Positions 32,044 through 42,368 of a stretch of DNA of 64,000 nt are shown piece by piece. This stretch comes from Conchocele bisecta. Its lineage: Eukaryota > Mollusca > Bivalvia > Lucinida > Thyasiridae. Every line of letters starts with the position of its first letter. The first letter of the stretch is position 1. The stretch covers positions 58,765,968 to 58,829,967 of the forward strand of contig CM055273.1 of assembly GCA_029237695.1 (NCBI GenBank), read 5' to 3'. Below the pieces are notes generated by a model. The model saw nothing but the letters and a program-made list of their open reading frames with translations. It did not search any database and was not told the origin of the DNA. The position numbers were made by a program, and so were the translations under genes.

Positions 32044-32211
32044 TTGGACACTGACGGCAATGGGTACATAGACTTTGACGAGCTGGGAACCGCCCTAGAT
32101 ATATGTGGGCTGAAGATCCCGGCATTCCAAATACGCCAGATCGTCGCGGAGCTCATGTCAACTGGCGACACCAACAAGGATCGCCGACTCGATATGGAGG
32201 AGTTCCAGGCC
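32044..32211 (+). CDS. PLS: Plastin exon 2: paired EF-hands
   Basis: 56 codons, phase 0 at both ends, bounded by TTGTTCCAG and GTAAGT. It carries both calcium-binding loops of the plastin headpiece: EF1 loop DTDGNGYIDFDE (protein residues 25-36) and EF2 loop DTNKDRRLDMEE (residues 65-76). Each has the full D-x-D/N-x-N/D-x-x-x-D-x-x-E ligand pattern and I or L at position 8, so both should bind calcium. Between them lies the long connecting helix LGTALDICGLKIPAFQIRQIVAEL (residues 37-60, described by its ends). Joining FES of exon 1 to LDTDGNG restores a normal EF-hand. Calcium binding by this headpiece is known to inhibit bundling in plastins. The domain alone resembles calmodulin or troponin C, but the downstream CH exons settle the family. 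Confidence 0.93.
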
Positions 32212-32232
32212 GTAAGTATCATATCTCTTGGT

Positions 32233-32867
32233 AGTGCTCCAGATAAGTTTGTATCTAAAGAGTATTATACCCCCATATTTCAAATTCAATGACTATTTTG
32301 CTTTAACAAATGTATTATTGATCGTCTTCTTTTGCTTTGTGCAGCTCGACTAAGTAAATTTTCGACTTTATTATAGTATTTTCACTACTCGATTTGAAAA
32401 TCAATGCTGCGAGTATGTTGTACTCCCACTTCTGATAATCAATGCGTATTCTGCTAAAATAAGTGCGTAAAATACGCCAATATAGGAATGAATGGCCTTT
32501 TTGTGGAATTTATCGGGATATAAACTTGGAAAAGGCGCGGAAATACTGGACGAAGGCCGGAAGGCCTCGTCCAGTATTCCCGCGACTTTTCCAAGTTTAT
32601 ATCCCCGATAAATTCCACAAAAAGGCCATTCATTCGTTATAATTCCAACATTTGAAATAAATTCATCAAGAAAATGTGTTTATTTTCCGTTTTCTTAACA
32701 ATTATTTTAACTGCGCCTGACGGTTACGGAAAGTAGTTCGGCATGGAGTTTACTGGGATATAAATTTTGGACGGAGACTTGCAACGGACCAATCAAATGC
32801 TAGGGAATTGTGTAAATATTTTTGTGCTGGAATTATTACTCCAATACGCAACTTATCTGAAGCTCTG
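32233..32867. mobile_element. MITE family C, copy 4, split by a family D insertion
   Basis: The left part AGTGCTCCAGATAAGTTTGT begins 21 bp after exon 2. The right part CCAATACGCAACTTATCTGA resumes at 32840 after the D copy. Joining 32482 to 32839 restores the C-family interior (AAATACGCCAATACGC). Confidence 0.75.
32482..32838. mobile_element. MITE family D, copy 4, nested in C
   Basis: TAGGAATGAATGGCCTTTTT hairpin with GACGAAGGCCGGAAGGCC loop, then the long arm ending TTTTGTGCTGGAATTATT. The right end of the long arm supplies the full-length boundary for family D. Confidence 0.75.
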
Positions 32868-32984
32868 TCTAGGGTTTCAATAGCGACCGTTTTTTATGTA
32901 ATTTTATGTAAGCCCGAACAAGATTTCGGGGTACTTATAATCACCACCATCTGTCTATCCGAAGATTGCATTGAAGTTTTCGGC

Positions 32985-33360
32985 TACATGTACCTACTAT
33001 CTCTGTTATCGTAAGTCGGATTGGTTTGAAACTTCATATACTTATTTGTCTTCATCCGTATTTTTATGCAGCCTCTGTGCTCGATGTCAAGGTCAACTGA
33101 CTTACATGTACATGTTTGCATTGAAGTTTTTAGCCAGTACAACCCATCAGTGTTACTGATTTTTTGTTTCCCTTGCAATTGAACTGGCACACTTCTGAAG
33201 CCCTCCGTCAACCCAAAAAGCTTATGACGGTCTCTTTTTGTGTATCCGGAAATTTTACGTATAGTCAGTCGCCAGTCTGTCTGTTTGCCGTATCTATTTG
33301 TCTGTCTGTTTGTCCCAAAGTTGCATTGATTTATCAGTGTTACCGATTTATTGTTGTGAT
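32985..33360 (+). repeat. Family M core-repeat remnant
   Basis: CTATCTCTGTTATCGTAAGT, AGCCTCTGTGCTCGATGTCA and TCAAGGTCAACTGACTTACA match the core units at 39740-40560, but the ends are missing. Confidence 0.5.
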
Positions 33361-33365
33361 CAGTT

Positions 33366-34481
33366 CAGGGCTTAAAAATATTCACTTTTTGTCCGGCCGG
33401 GCAAGTACAATTATAATCTACTCGCCCAGACCAAAAAGCTACTTGCCCAACATTTTAGGAAAATGCAAGAAGTAGTAATACCTTTTCGAAAAAGGTTAGG
33501 CAATTAACTTGTTTAGAACCATCCAATAGAATAGTACATAACATGTTTATATGCATTCTGAAATTATTTTATGCAATAAGAAATATACCGGTAATGAGAA
33601 CAAGTGTTATTTGTGGCTGTGACTGGAGAAATGGGGCTTATGGGTTCTGCGACCAGTGTAGATCCAGATCAGCCTGTGCATCCGTACAGTTTGATCAGGA
33701 TCTGCACTGTTCACTATTCCATCAATGAAACACTCGTCATGCTTCCAACATGCAATATAGATTATTATCAGACTACAGGAGCTGGAGGGTGTGCTATTTG
33801 ATCAGGACATACACTGCTCACAAATCCAATAAGTCCCATTTCTCCAGTCACAACCACAATTTTAATTAAAACGCGGGTGCATCATTATTTAGAAGACGAT
33901 CTACGCATCAATTGTCCAGATGCTTTGCAACTTTATTAAGCGTTTCCAATACACAGATTCATTTTGCAGTGGCTATGTATGCAGCTGATTATTATTAGCG
34001 CAAGTGTACGCTGACCATCGTAAAAAGTGTGTAGTTAACGCAGTACACTTCCAGCGACACGCCCTGCACAAATTGCATCTGGTGGTAATGCCCTTACTAA
34101 AACACACGAGGCACACTGTCAGCAGAATGAGACCGTGGTCTGTTTTAGGAGTGAGTAAAAACTATCCGCCGAGTGCATAGCAAATGTCTGGACGTCCAAT
34201 TGTCGAGTACAGGGATGCTGTAATTGATCAATATCCCGGTTTCTAATGTAAACATTAAAAACATCATTTCCGGTTTTGAGATCGCGGAAAGCGTTAGGAA
34301 AACCAATAAAATAATGGAACTTAAGATGCGAATTTTGTCAGTTCCGTAAATTTTCGGAAAATACAGAATGGCCTTTCCCGATTTGTCACTCGCCAAATCG
34401 GGCCAGTGACAAGAAAATCCTCTCGCCAAGATGAAAATTGACTCGCCATGGCAAGCGGGGCGAGTGAATTTTTAAGCCCTG
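33366..34481. mobile_element. DNA element with CAGGGCTTAAAAA ends and 5-bp target duplication
   Basis: Left end CAGGGCTTAAAAATATTCAC, right end GTGAATTTTTAAGCCCTG, flanked by CAGTT at 33361-33365 and 34482-34486. GGGCAAGT/ACTCGCC motifs sit just inside both ends. CAGGG termini are typical of hAT elements, but the duplication is 5 bp rather than 8. The interior carries a diverged GTGACTGGAGAAATGGGGCT repeat and no transposase. Confidence 0.65.
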
Positions 34482-34959
34482 CAGTTGTTGTTTATACACT
34501 TTTATATTGCAGCTATTCATCAAACGGAAGAAGATTTTGGTTGACACTCCTAATATGCTCCCACATTCTGTATATGACCCTTGCTGTTGAACATAAGGTT
34601 TGAACATGTCCAGCCGTGTGCAAACGTTTGCTGTGGCCCGAGGGAACTGTTTGAACCCAAGGCTGCAGGCCGCGGGTTCAAACAGTTCCCGAGGTTTCTT
34701 CAACCTCGCACATGTAAATATGGCTTTACCACAAGCAGGGTTCCCACGCATCAGGGAAAAGTCGGGGAAATTCAAGGTCAGGGAAATGTCGGGGAATTTT
34801 TATTTTTGTCGGAAAGATCTGTGATTTTTTTTGTAAACCTGCAGATATATGGCTACGGCAGTTTGGAGATCAAATAACATAATGTTAAACTTAAATTGCT
34901 GCTGGATGTGGTGAATATGTGTTTATTAATAGTAAGATGAAAGGTTATAGTTTATTGTG

Positions 34960-35533
34960 GCGCCTGCTTTAGCAGAAGTTGCGACATATATAGACGCCGA
35001 TTTCTCCGTCTTCGTAGTCCAAATCGTCGTCGTCGTCAGAAATGTCAAAAAGTTTGTACAAGTTTCTTCATCATGACATAACTTCAATGTTACTTGACAG
35101 ATTGCTTCTATATTTGGACACTTGATACATATGAGCATTTGGAACACACTTATGCACCTTTAACATGACCTTGGCCTTTTGTACCATCACATTTTTGCGG
35201 AAACACTTAGCAATTTGTTGTGTCAATAAGTTTGTACAAGTTTCTTCATCATCGTATAACATTAATACTACTTGATGGATTGCTTCAATATTTGGACACA
35301 TGATACATGTGAGCATTTGGAACACACTCACACCGCCGTTAACATGACCTAGACCTTTTTGACCTTCACATAGTTTTGTCAAAAAGTTTCTTCAACCTTG
35401 ACCTTTTTCGTGTTTTAAGCATGCACTTCACTGACGGTTTTTGTGATGCTTACTTGAGCACATGCCCATGATCATGTTACGGTCAAATGCCTTGGCAGGC
35501 ACGACACCGCTTCCGTGGCGGAATTATTGTTTA
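34960..35533 (+). mobile_element. Pearl/Helitron-like repeat, GTGGCGG subfamily
   Basis: TGGCGCCTGCTTTAGCAGAA, a CGTCGTCGTCGT stretch, two core units with TACATRTGAGCATTTGGAAC (about 35125 and 35305), ending GACACCGCTTCCGTGGCGGA then ATTATTG and a T run. Same architecture as 21822-22190. Confidence 0.5.
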
Positions 35534-35623
35534 AATAATAATTATTGGTTTTATTCTGCATTCTTTAACACTGCTATTATTGATAAGTTTTGAAAATACA
35601 AATGTATCTTCCTTTTACCTTAA

Positions 35624-35826
35624 CCCTCACTACGCGGGAGACGAAAATTGTTGTCTGCTTTTTCATTTTTGCCTTAATTCTTAACAAAAAACCTGTTTTG
35701 ACAGCACATGAGAATCGTCTCCAGTGGAGACGATTCTCATGGGCTGCCAAAATAGGTTTTTATCGAGAAATATTGAAAATAAAACATTTCCAGTAGACGA
35801 CACAATTTAATTCAGCGTAGTAAGGG
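35624..35826. mobile_element. piggyBac-like MITE family H, copy 5
   Basis: TTAA at 35620-35623, CCCTCACTACGCGGGAGACG, hairpin TCGTCTCCAGTGGAGACGAT, right end AATTCAGCGTAGTAAGGG followed by TAAA (mutated TTAA). Confidence 0.7.
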
Positions 35827-35876
35827 TAAAATCTTAGGAATAGAAAACTGACATTGCAAGGAAATAAGATACAATA

Positions 35877-36208
35877 TAGGAATTAATGGCCTTTTTGTGG
35901 AATTTATCGGGTTATAAACTTGGAAATTTCCGGCCTTCGTCCAGTATTCCCGCGACTTTTCCAAGTTTATATCCCCGATAAATTCCACAAAAAGGCCATT
36001 CATTCCTTATAATTCCAGCATTTGAAATAAATTCATCAAGAAAATGTGTTTATTTTCCGTTTTCTTAGGAATTATTTTAACTGCGCCTCACGTTTACGGA
36101 AAGTAGTTCGGTGTGGGAGTTTACTGGGATATAAACTTTGGACAGAGACTAGCTACGGGCCAATCAAATGTTAGGGAATTGTGTAAATATTTTTGTGCTG
36201 GAATTAAA
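35877..36208. mobile_element. MITE family D, copy 5
   Basis: TAGGAATTAATGGCCTTTTT, with a deletion in the loop and left arm (TTGGAAATTTCCGGCC), then the complete long arm to TTTTTGTGCTGGAATTA. Confidence 0.7.
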
Positions 36209-37400
36209 TACTTATAAATTTGTATCAGTAAAATGATTAAATGATAATATATGTCTTCAGAATGTAATGGGTTAACTTCTTTGTGCTACTTCTGTTGCCA
36301 ATTACTAATTTAACTTTTCCATCATGGTTGTTAATCATCTTAATGCTTCGCTAATTATTAACCAAATTTCTTATACCTGTAACACCATGTTCAGCATTTT
36401 CTTCAATAAAAAAATATACATGTATACTAACTGGCCATAATAGAAGAATAAAAATTGCATAAACTTAACTGTATTTTTATTGTTAGTCCTTCTTTTGCTG
36501 AGAAAATCAGTTCAGTTCCGTGATTGTATTTTAGGGCGGGAATGTCTCTAGGACCTTCCATGCCCGTATGCTGAGAAAATTAAATGACTTTGGTTTATAA
36601 CTTTAAGGACCAACTATATACCAGAGATCATCGTTTGATTCAAAGATAATTGCTTCGTAAATGTTATGGAATATATGTATAACATATATGTGAACACTGC
36701 CTCGTTACTATACGGTACATGGAGTGGCCAAGTCGGCCATCTTTGTTTGTTCCAGCTATCAGCCAGTTTCACCCATTCTGCTGTTTGACAAAGAACTTAA
36801 AATGTGAAGTAGAACATATGATATAATGTAGCTAATCACATGTAGAAAAGCCATGAGAATGGACGTTAACTATGTCAGTTTTCTGGACAGGTTTGTGCCT
36901 GTGTTTTTAACAACATGAACCACCATTATAAATAGCTTCATACACAGAAATTTGCACAGTGTATCACTTGTACCTGGCAAACCACACAACACATACAATA
37001 TATACCCACTACTGTACTTTATTATTAGCTATCAAATCCAGTGACCTGTTAGTTACCTGAGTGTATTGTCCCTGGTGTCTATTCGCCTACTATGCGAGTA
37101 AATATTTCTTTACCTATGGCTAATGTGTACAGTAACATAGGCTGTGCATCAGATTGGAAAGTTTACATGTTGAAATTTACTTTGAGATTGATGGGAGAAA
37201 TGCTCAGATATCTTGTCTTTTGTATAGTTTGCTGGCATAATATTTATAGCTTGGAAAATTTCTATTATGTATTGCACCAAATTTTATTTGGTTTACTGTC
37301 ATAGTTCTTGCTGTTTGTGTCAAACACACGAATTGGTGAAACTGTACGATGGCTTGTACATACAAAGATGGCTGAGATGGCAACTCACTGATCCATACCA
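36209..37400. other. No recognisable feature
   Basis: AT-rich sequence inside the 3.3-kb CAGGG element. No ORF with recognisable motifs, no inverted repeat and no match to the local repeat families. A 70-codon ORF at 37092-37304 has no family resemblance. Confidence 0.5.
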
Positions 37401-37402
37401 GT

Positions 37403-37470
37403 ATATTGATGGTCTAGTAACATAAGGTCAGCATAGCAGTTACGACCTTATGTTACTAGACCATCGATAT
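37403..37470. repeat. Short near-perfect palindrome
   Basis: TATTGATGGTCTAGTAACAT with AAGGTC, a 16-base loop, then GACCTTATGTTACTAGACCA and TCGATA. One mismatch in about 26 paired bases. Single copy in this window. Confidence 0.7.
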
Positions 37471-38133
37471 GTTATATTCATATATCACGTCACTCTTATG
37501 AAGCAATTATCTATCTGTTACTTAATACCTTATTGGGAACTAAAGCGCAATTGATACCTGATTACCGTATGATAAGTTTTAAATATCACGAACTTGATAC
37601 ATATGTTAAGTAAAACAATGTATACATGTACATACCATACTATTTTGTTCTGTAAGTACATGCATGTTTACCTTTGATGCCAATGGTAATGATGTTACCT
37701 GTATGAAACAAACTTAGATACATGCGACATGAGATAGAATCACATGTTATTCTTTCTGAAGAAAAGTTAGACATACATTTAAGTATATGGAATTCCTGTT
37801 TTTTATTCTTCATATGTAGCCAGCGATTGTGTACTTGTTTCCACAAAATTAACAAAATACATGTACATCCAAAAAGGTAGTTAGGGTTGACTGAAGGGGA
37901 GGATATGAAGGCCAACATTAAGAGTTCACATGTTAAGGCTTTGATTTTGCAGCAATTAATACCACACATTTAAGTTGATGAGGTCGCTCATTTTTTTGTC
38001 AGGGAAAAATGGCATTTTGTCAGGGAAATGTCAGGGAATTTTATATCAGCTTCTGTGTGCGAACCCTGACAAGGGATGTAACTCTTGAGCCGGATCCAAA
38101 TGTAAACTCTCATTCCCGTCCATGCTTTTTCAG

Positions 38134-38291
38134 TTGTATACTAAGTTAAAGAAAGATATGGATTTAGGACCTGCATTTAGAAAGGCCGTTACCACACGGA
38201 CGGACATACAGACACACGGTGGCTGTTCTGAGGGCATTACGCATACAGTCAAAGACACTGAGCGAATCGCCTTTGCTGATTGGATATATAG
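38134..38291 (+). CDS. PLS: Plastin exon 3a (mutually exclusive alternative)
   Basis: 158 nt (52 codons plus 2 nt) between CTTTTTCAG and AG|GTAATG. It encodes the end of the EF-hand headpiece, the switch/linker and the start of CH1. It begins LYTKLKKDMDLGPAFRKAV and ends KDTERIAFADWIY, the first CH1 helix. The -FRKA- segment matches the conserved helix after the EF-hands in plastins, which in the human proteins binds the EF-hands in a calcium-dependent way. It is 28/52 identical, without gaps, to exon 3b, with the same phases, so either can join exon 2 (phase 0) and exon 4 (AG|A gives Arg). Using both or neither shifts the frame. Third positions are more AT-rich than in exon 3b and the other exons. 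Confidence 0.85.
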
Positions 38292-38405
38292 GTAATGTTG
38301 CCACGGCAATCAGAATGCATGACTCAATATTTAGCCAGTGGCTATTTAACATCTTAATCAGCTAGCCCGGAATGTCTTTCTGCATGCTATGTGTTTATAT
38401 TGCAG

Positions 38406-38563
38406 CTATACGTTAAGATAAAGAAAGATTCCGATATGGGGCGCAAGTTCATCTCAGTCGTTAGTAAGCAAACCAAGGTGACGACGGTGTGCGGAACGCA
38501 GGACGGCGTTACCCACACAATCAAGGACACGGAGCGACTCGCATTCGCAGACTGGATAAATAG
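38406..38563 (+). CDS. PLS: Plastin exon 3b (mutually exclusive alternative)
   Basis: 158 nt between TTATATTGCAG and AG|GTGACA, the same length and phases as exon 3a, from which a 114-bp intron separates it. It encodes LYVKIKKDSDMGRKFISVV at the start and IKDTERLAFADWIN at the end. The CH1-entry part (HTxKDTERxAFADWI) is nearly invariant between the two exons. The central switch/linker differs most: FISVVSKQTKV here, FRKAVTTRTDI in 3a. GC-rich third positions match the other coding exons. The short intervening intron and the frame incompatibility of double inclusion are the usual signatures of mutually exclusive splicing. Which isoform is the major one cannot be told from sequence. Confidence 0.88.
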
Positions 38564-38669
38564 GTGACAGACTGTAGTGCCGTGATTGGTGTCATACTTA
38601 ACACATACTTAACCAAACCTTAACATGATTGTAGTGCTTTTCCTGCCTAATACGTTCTGCAAACCTTAA

Positions 38670-38701
38670 CCCTTACACTTTTGTTGTCTGCTGTTTATTT
38701 T
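38670..38701 (+). mobile_element. Family H left-end fragment cut by family L
   Basis: TTAACCCTTACACTTTTGTT then GTCTGCTGTTTATTTT, abruptly joined to the L 5' end TAGCTCATCTGAGCC, so L inserted into (or recombined with) an H copy. Confidence 0.55.
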
Positions 38702-39640
38702 TAGCTCATCTGAGCCAAAGTCTCTAGCGAGCTATTGTTACTCCTTTTCGTCCGTCTGTCAATTTATCCAAGATGGCCACCATAGGCCAAATTCTTAAAA
38801 AATTGTCTCTCGAACGGCCAAGCCGATTTCAACGCAACATGGTAGAAAAGGTCAATAGTCAATGCTTTTTCAGATTTGTTACATGATAATCCTGGGATCA
38901 AAAATTGGAGGGGGTTCAAGTAGGGGTCAAATTTCATACGATCGTGTTAATTTCATATTTGACCAAATAAGGTCATGTTATATATCAAATCAAACGTATC
39001 TTGGAGATGATCACTCTAGAGATTTTTTGGTCGAAATCGGATGATTGTGTCATCCAAGATGGCCACCGAAAGGTCAAAAGTTTATTCTTTTATTATAGAA
39101 AAACAAACGTCTTCCTCTCGTGAACCGCTTGGCCAATGCTGGTCAAACTTCACACTTCTGGTCCGTGGGTGAAGCCTTTTCATATTTGTTAAAATGGCAG
39201 TTGTCACATAATCCAAGATGGCCGCCATTGAAATTTAGATAAAATTCTTTAAAAAGAAAATCTCACGAACTGCCAGACCGATTTCAACTAAACATGGGAG
39301 GAATGATCGATAGTTGATGCTCTTTCAGATTTTTTAAAATGATGACCCCGGGATCCTATTGAGATGGCTACCGAAAGGGTATTCTTTTATTATATATAAC
39401 GTCTTTCTCGTGCACCGCTTGGCCGATGCTGGTCAAACATATGACAGTTATGTTCCGTGGTTTAAGCCTTTTCATATTTGTTAAAATGTACGTCGTTGCA
39501 TAATCCAAGATGCCAGCCTTGGCAGGAATGATCGATATTCAATGCTCTTTCGGATTTGTTAAAATGAATACCTTGGGATCAAAAATGAGCGGAGCATGGG
39601 CGGTCAAGTCGGGTCAAAGTTCACATTTATCTAAATATGA
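38702..39640 (+). mobile_element. Pearl/Helitron-like family L, copy 1
   Basis: TAGCTCATCTGAGCCAAAGT at the 5' end, GTCCGTCTG stretch, then core units with ATCCAAGATGGCCACCGAAA and GTGAAGCCTTTTCATATTTG repeated about every 300-400 bp. The 3' hairpin is absent because the block runs into family M. Confidence 0.55.
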
Positions 39641-39647
39641 TAATTGT

Positions 39648-40647
39648 TTGCAGAAAGCGAGACATAGTGATCACAATGACGTGCGGATGCCCGTGCGTTC
39701 GTGTGTGCGTCTGTCCGAAATCTGCGTTAAAGTTTTTAAATACCTCATCTCTCTGCAGTCCTAAGTTACGTTGACTTGAAACGTCATATGCTTATTAGTC
39801 ATCATCCATATATTCATGCTGTATCCCACTCATGCGGCCCCTGTGCCCAAGGTCAAGGTCAAAGTCTGCGTTAAATTTTTGTCAAAATTTGCGTTAAAGT
39901 TTTCAAATACCTACTATCTCTGTAACCGTAAGTCGTAACTGTAACCATAACTTGTTATGCTTATTGGTCATCATCCATGTATTCATTCTGTGTCCCACTC
40001 ATGCGGCCCCTGTGCCCCTATGTCAAGGTCAAATGACTTAGAAGTTTGCGTTAAAGTTTCTGTCAAAATTTGCGTTAAAGTTTGCACAATCCTACTATCT
40101 CTGTAACCGTAAGTCAGATTTGCTTGAAACTTTGTATGCTTATTGGGCATCATCTATATAATCATTCTGTGTCCCACTCATGCGGCCCCTCTGCCCCAAG
40201 GTCAAGGCCAAATAACTTGGAGGTTTGCGTTATTATAAAATCTGCTTACATCTCCACAATTGTGACTCCAATTTACTTCCAACTTCCAATACTTTTCATC
40301 ATCCATATTTTCATTCCATAGCCTGCCCATGTGGTCCACATGCCGAAGGTCAAGGTCAAATGACTTGTGTTAAAGTTTTTACATACCTTATATCTCCAAA
40401 ACACTTACTCTGATTTACTTCAAACTTCAAATAATTATTTATTGTCATCCATATGTTCATTCTATAGCCCACCCAAGAGACCCACATGCCTAAGATCAAG
40501 GTCAAATGACTTTAAAATTTGTGTTAAAGCTTTTACATACCTTATATCTCCACAACCCTTAATTCAAACTTCAAATAAATACACTCTGAGACCATCAAAT
40601 GCCTCGGCGGGCTCGACATGCGGGCCGCGGCCATCTGGTATATATCA
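39648..40647 (+). mobile_element. Pearl/Helitron-like family M with tandem cores
   Basis: TTGCAGAAAGCGAGACATAG at the 5' end. Five or more diverged core units of about 150-190 bp (ACTATCTCTGTAACCGTAAG, CCCACTCATGCGGCCCCTGT, AAGGTCAAGGTCAAATGACT) follow. The 3' end is ATGCGGGCCGCGGCCATCTG. No helicase ORF. Confidence 0.6.
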
Positions 40648-41074
40648 AATCACAGGAATCGATGAGACAATCTCTCTGGAGCAATTTCTGTTCATATTGC
40701 ATGATTACGTCGTCCAAGATGGCCGCTAAAATGTTGAAATTAGAATTGCGTCGCCTCTGGACGCAATTCTAATGAAATTCCAAAACATTTGGACGCAATT
40801 CTGATGAAATTCCAAGACATATTTACAGAGAGAAATAAGAAACATACTCCTAATTTGTTGGATGGATGTTATTTTCACCGCTAGCATGCAAAGAGTTAAA
40901 AAGTTTAAACCTACATAAGTTTTGAACTGCATGTATTTCATTATTTTTGCGTGTAGTTTTCATGATTCATTTTATCTAATCAAATTGTGCGATACATAGA
41001 AATAGAAACGTTTTATTGCCCTTTAACTTGGTTTTGGTATGTTTTTCCTCTAACCGGTGTTTTGCACACTTTAA

Positions 41075-41217
41075 CCCTTCCTACGCTGTTGACGGAAATT
41101 GCCGTCTGCTGTTTTTCATTTTTGCTTTAATTCTTAACAAAAAACTGGTTTTGACAAGAAATATTGAAAATAAAACATTTCCAGCAGACGACAACATTTA
41201 ATTCAGCGTAGTAAGGG
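41075..41217. mobile_element. piggyBac-like MITE family H, hairpin-deleted copy
   Basis: TTAA at 41071-41074, CCCTTCCTACGCTGTTGACG, then TAATTCTTAACAAAAAACTG joined directly to the opposite arm, ending GCGTAGTAAGGG and TTAA (41218-41221). Loss of the central hairpin leaves only the arms. Confidence 0.7.
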
Positions 41218-41274
41218 TTAAAGGCACTATTAGTTATAGATGAAGATTGCTGATAGAAACGTCTGATTAGTTTT

Positions 41275-41385
41275 CTCATATCTCCCTAAAAGTATATGGT
41301 GTGGCCACCATTTGAACCGTCTCATCGAGACAGTACAAATGAGTGGTCACAACATATACTTTTGATGAGAAATGAGAAAAATTTC
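41275..41385. mobile_element. Foldback family O, copy 1
   Basis: TATATGGTGTGGCCACCATT, centre GAACCGTCTCATCGAGACAG, complement ACAAATGAGTGGTCACAACA. A second copy lies at 62463-62582. Confidence 0.7.
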
Positions 41386-41655
41386 AGATTTTCTTTTAGA
41401 AATTTTTATACTGATATATGGGTATGCGCATGTATAAATGGATTAAATAGATTAAAGGTACATGCCCACTCGGGCATAAAATGTTCTTTATAGGAATTAA
41501 ATAAGTGTATCATTGTGTCACTATTCCACCAGTTCTAAAGATTCCGAGTTGCCGCTATACAGGTATACCGGTATATAATCATTTAGTATAAATATTTATT
41601 TTACTTATAGTAACACACATTGGTATCAGGATATTTTCATATGCAAATGAGGCAT

Positions 41656-42368
41656 GGTATTTATACCCCCAGCAACAAATTGTGGTGGAGAATACTGGAG
41701 TCTGTCCGTCACTAAACTTAACATCAGAGTAATATGTTTCAACACCACAGGCCTGTATAGTGGTGTTGGCAAAAAGTGTAGATCCAGATGAGCCGGCTCA
41801 TGACGAGCCGGCTCATCTGGATCTACACTTTTTGCAAGTACATGTAATTTTCATATTTTTTTAACAAAAACACCACCATTTTATACCCCCTGCAACGAGC
41901 TGTGGGGGGTAGTATACTGGAGTCGGGATGTCTGTCCGTCCGTCCGTCCGTCCGTCCGTCCGTCCGTCACTAAACTTAACATCAGAGAAATATGTTGTAA
42001 CTTCTATTTCCTTCATCTAAAATGCTTAAAAATTAATATTTCATGCATGCATTTCTCTAAGGCTCTACTATCATGCTGTGACAAATTCCCGCTGATCTCG
42101 AGGTCAAGGTCACATACTTGGTCTCTTTACAAAACTTAACATCAGAGAAATCGGTTATAACTTCTATTTCCTTTCTTGGATCTGCTTCACATTTCACAGT
42201 CGCATTGCTCCAATGGACCTCTACCACCCTGTGACAAATTCACATTCGTGCCGCCCCCACTAAGCCCAGAGTCAAGGTCACAAGCCCACACTTTGAAAAT
42301 GTTAACATATTTAGGGGTACCTGGGCCCACGTGGGGGGTATTCCGTAAGCCTCGCTTACTGACCAATC
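41656..42368 (+). mobile_element. GTCC-rich repeat (family S) inserted in family I
   Basis: ATACCCCCAGCAACAAATTG and, again at 41883, ATACCCCCTGCAACGAGCTG with a GTGGGGGGTA hairpin. Then a GTCC microsatellite (41937-41968) and two core-like units with AACTTAACATCAGAGAAAT. The 3' part is GGGGGGTATTCCGTAAGCCT. It resembles L and M in layout; a family G fragment (41728-41883) lies inside. Confidence 0.5.
41728..41883 (-). mobile_element. MITE family G fragment
   Basis: CAACACCACAGGCCTGTATA, dyad GAGCCGGCTCATGACGAGCC, CTACACTTTTTGCAAGTAC; truncated after CAAAAACACCACCATTTTA. Confidence 0.6.

Larger units (their letters stand above)
34736..38068. mobile_element. 3.3-kb DNA element with CAGGGTTC ends and 5-bp target duplication
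   Basis: Left end CAGGGTTCCCACGCATCAGG, right end GTGTGCGAACCCTG, flanked by ACAAG at 34731-34735 and 38069-38073. A subterminal block GTCAGGGAAATGTCRGGGAA occurs near both ends in the same orientation (about 34780 and 38015). It contains secondary insertions (34960-35533, 35624-35826, 35877-36208) and no recognisable transposase. It ends 65 bp before plastin exon 3a. Confidence 0.65.
32212..38133 (+). other. Plastin intron 2
   Basis: GTAAGT to TTTTTCAG. If exon 3b is chosen instead of 3a, the intron extends to 38405. Occupied by a C/D nested MITE, a family M remnant and two CAGGG-ended elements. Within it, 36209-37400 shows nothing recognisable. Confidence 0.85.

Noticed and set aside
31978..32292. 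Calmodulin or troponin C gene at the EF-hand ORF
   Set aside because: Only one EF-hand pair bounded by splice sites, and it joins in phase to plastin-specific CH exons downstream.
38134..38563. Treating exons 3a and 3b as both constitutive
   Set aside because: Their joint inclusion adds 316 nt and shifts the frame before CH1; either alone gives a continuous plastin protein.
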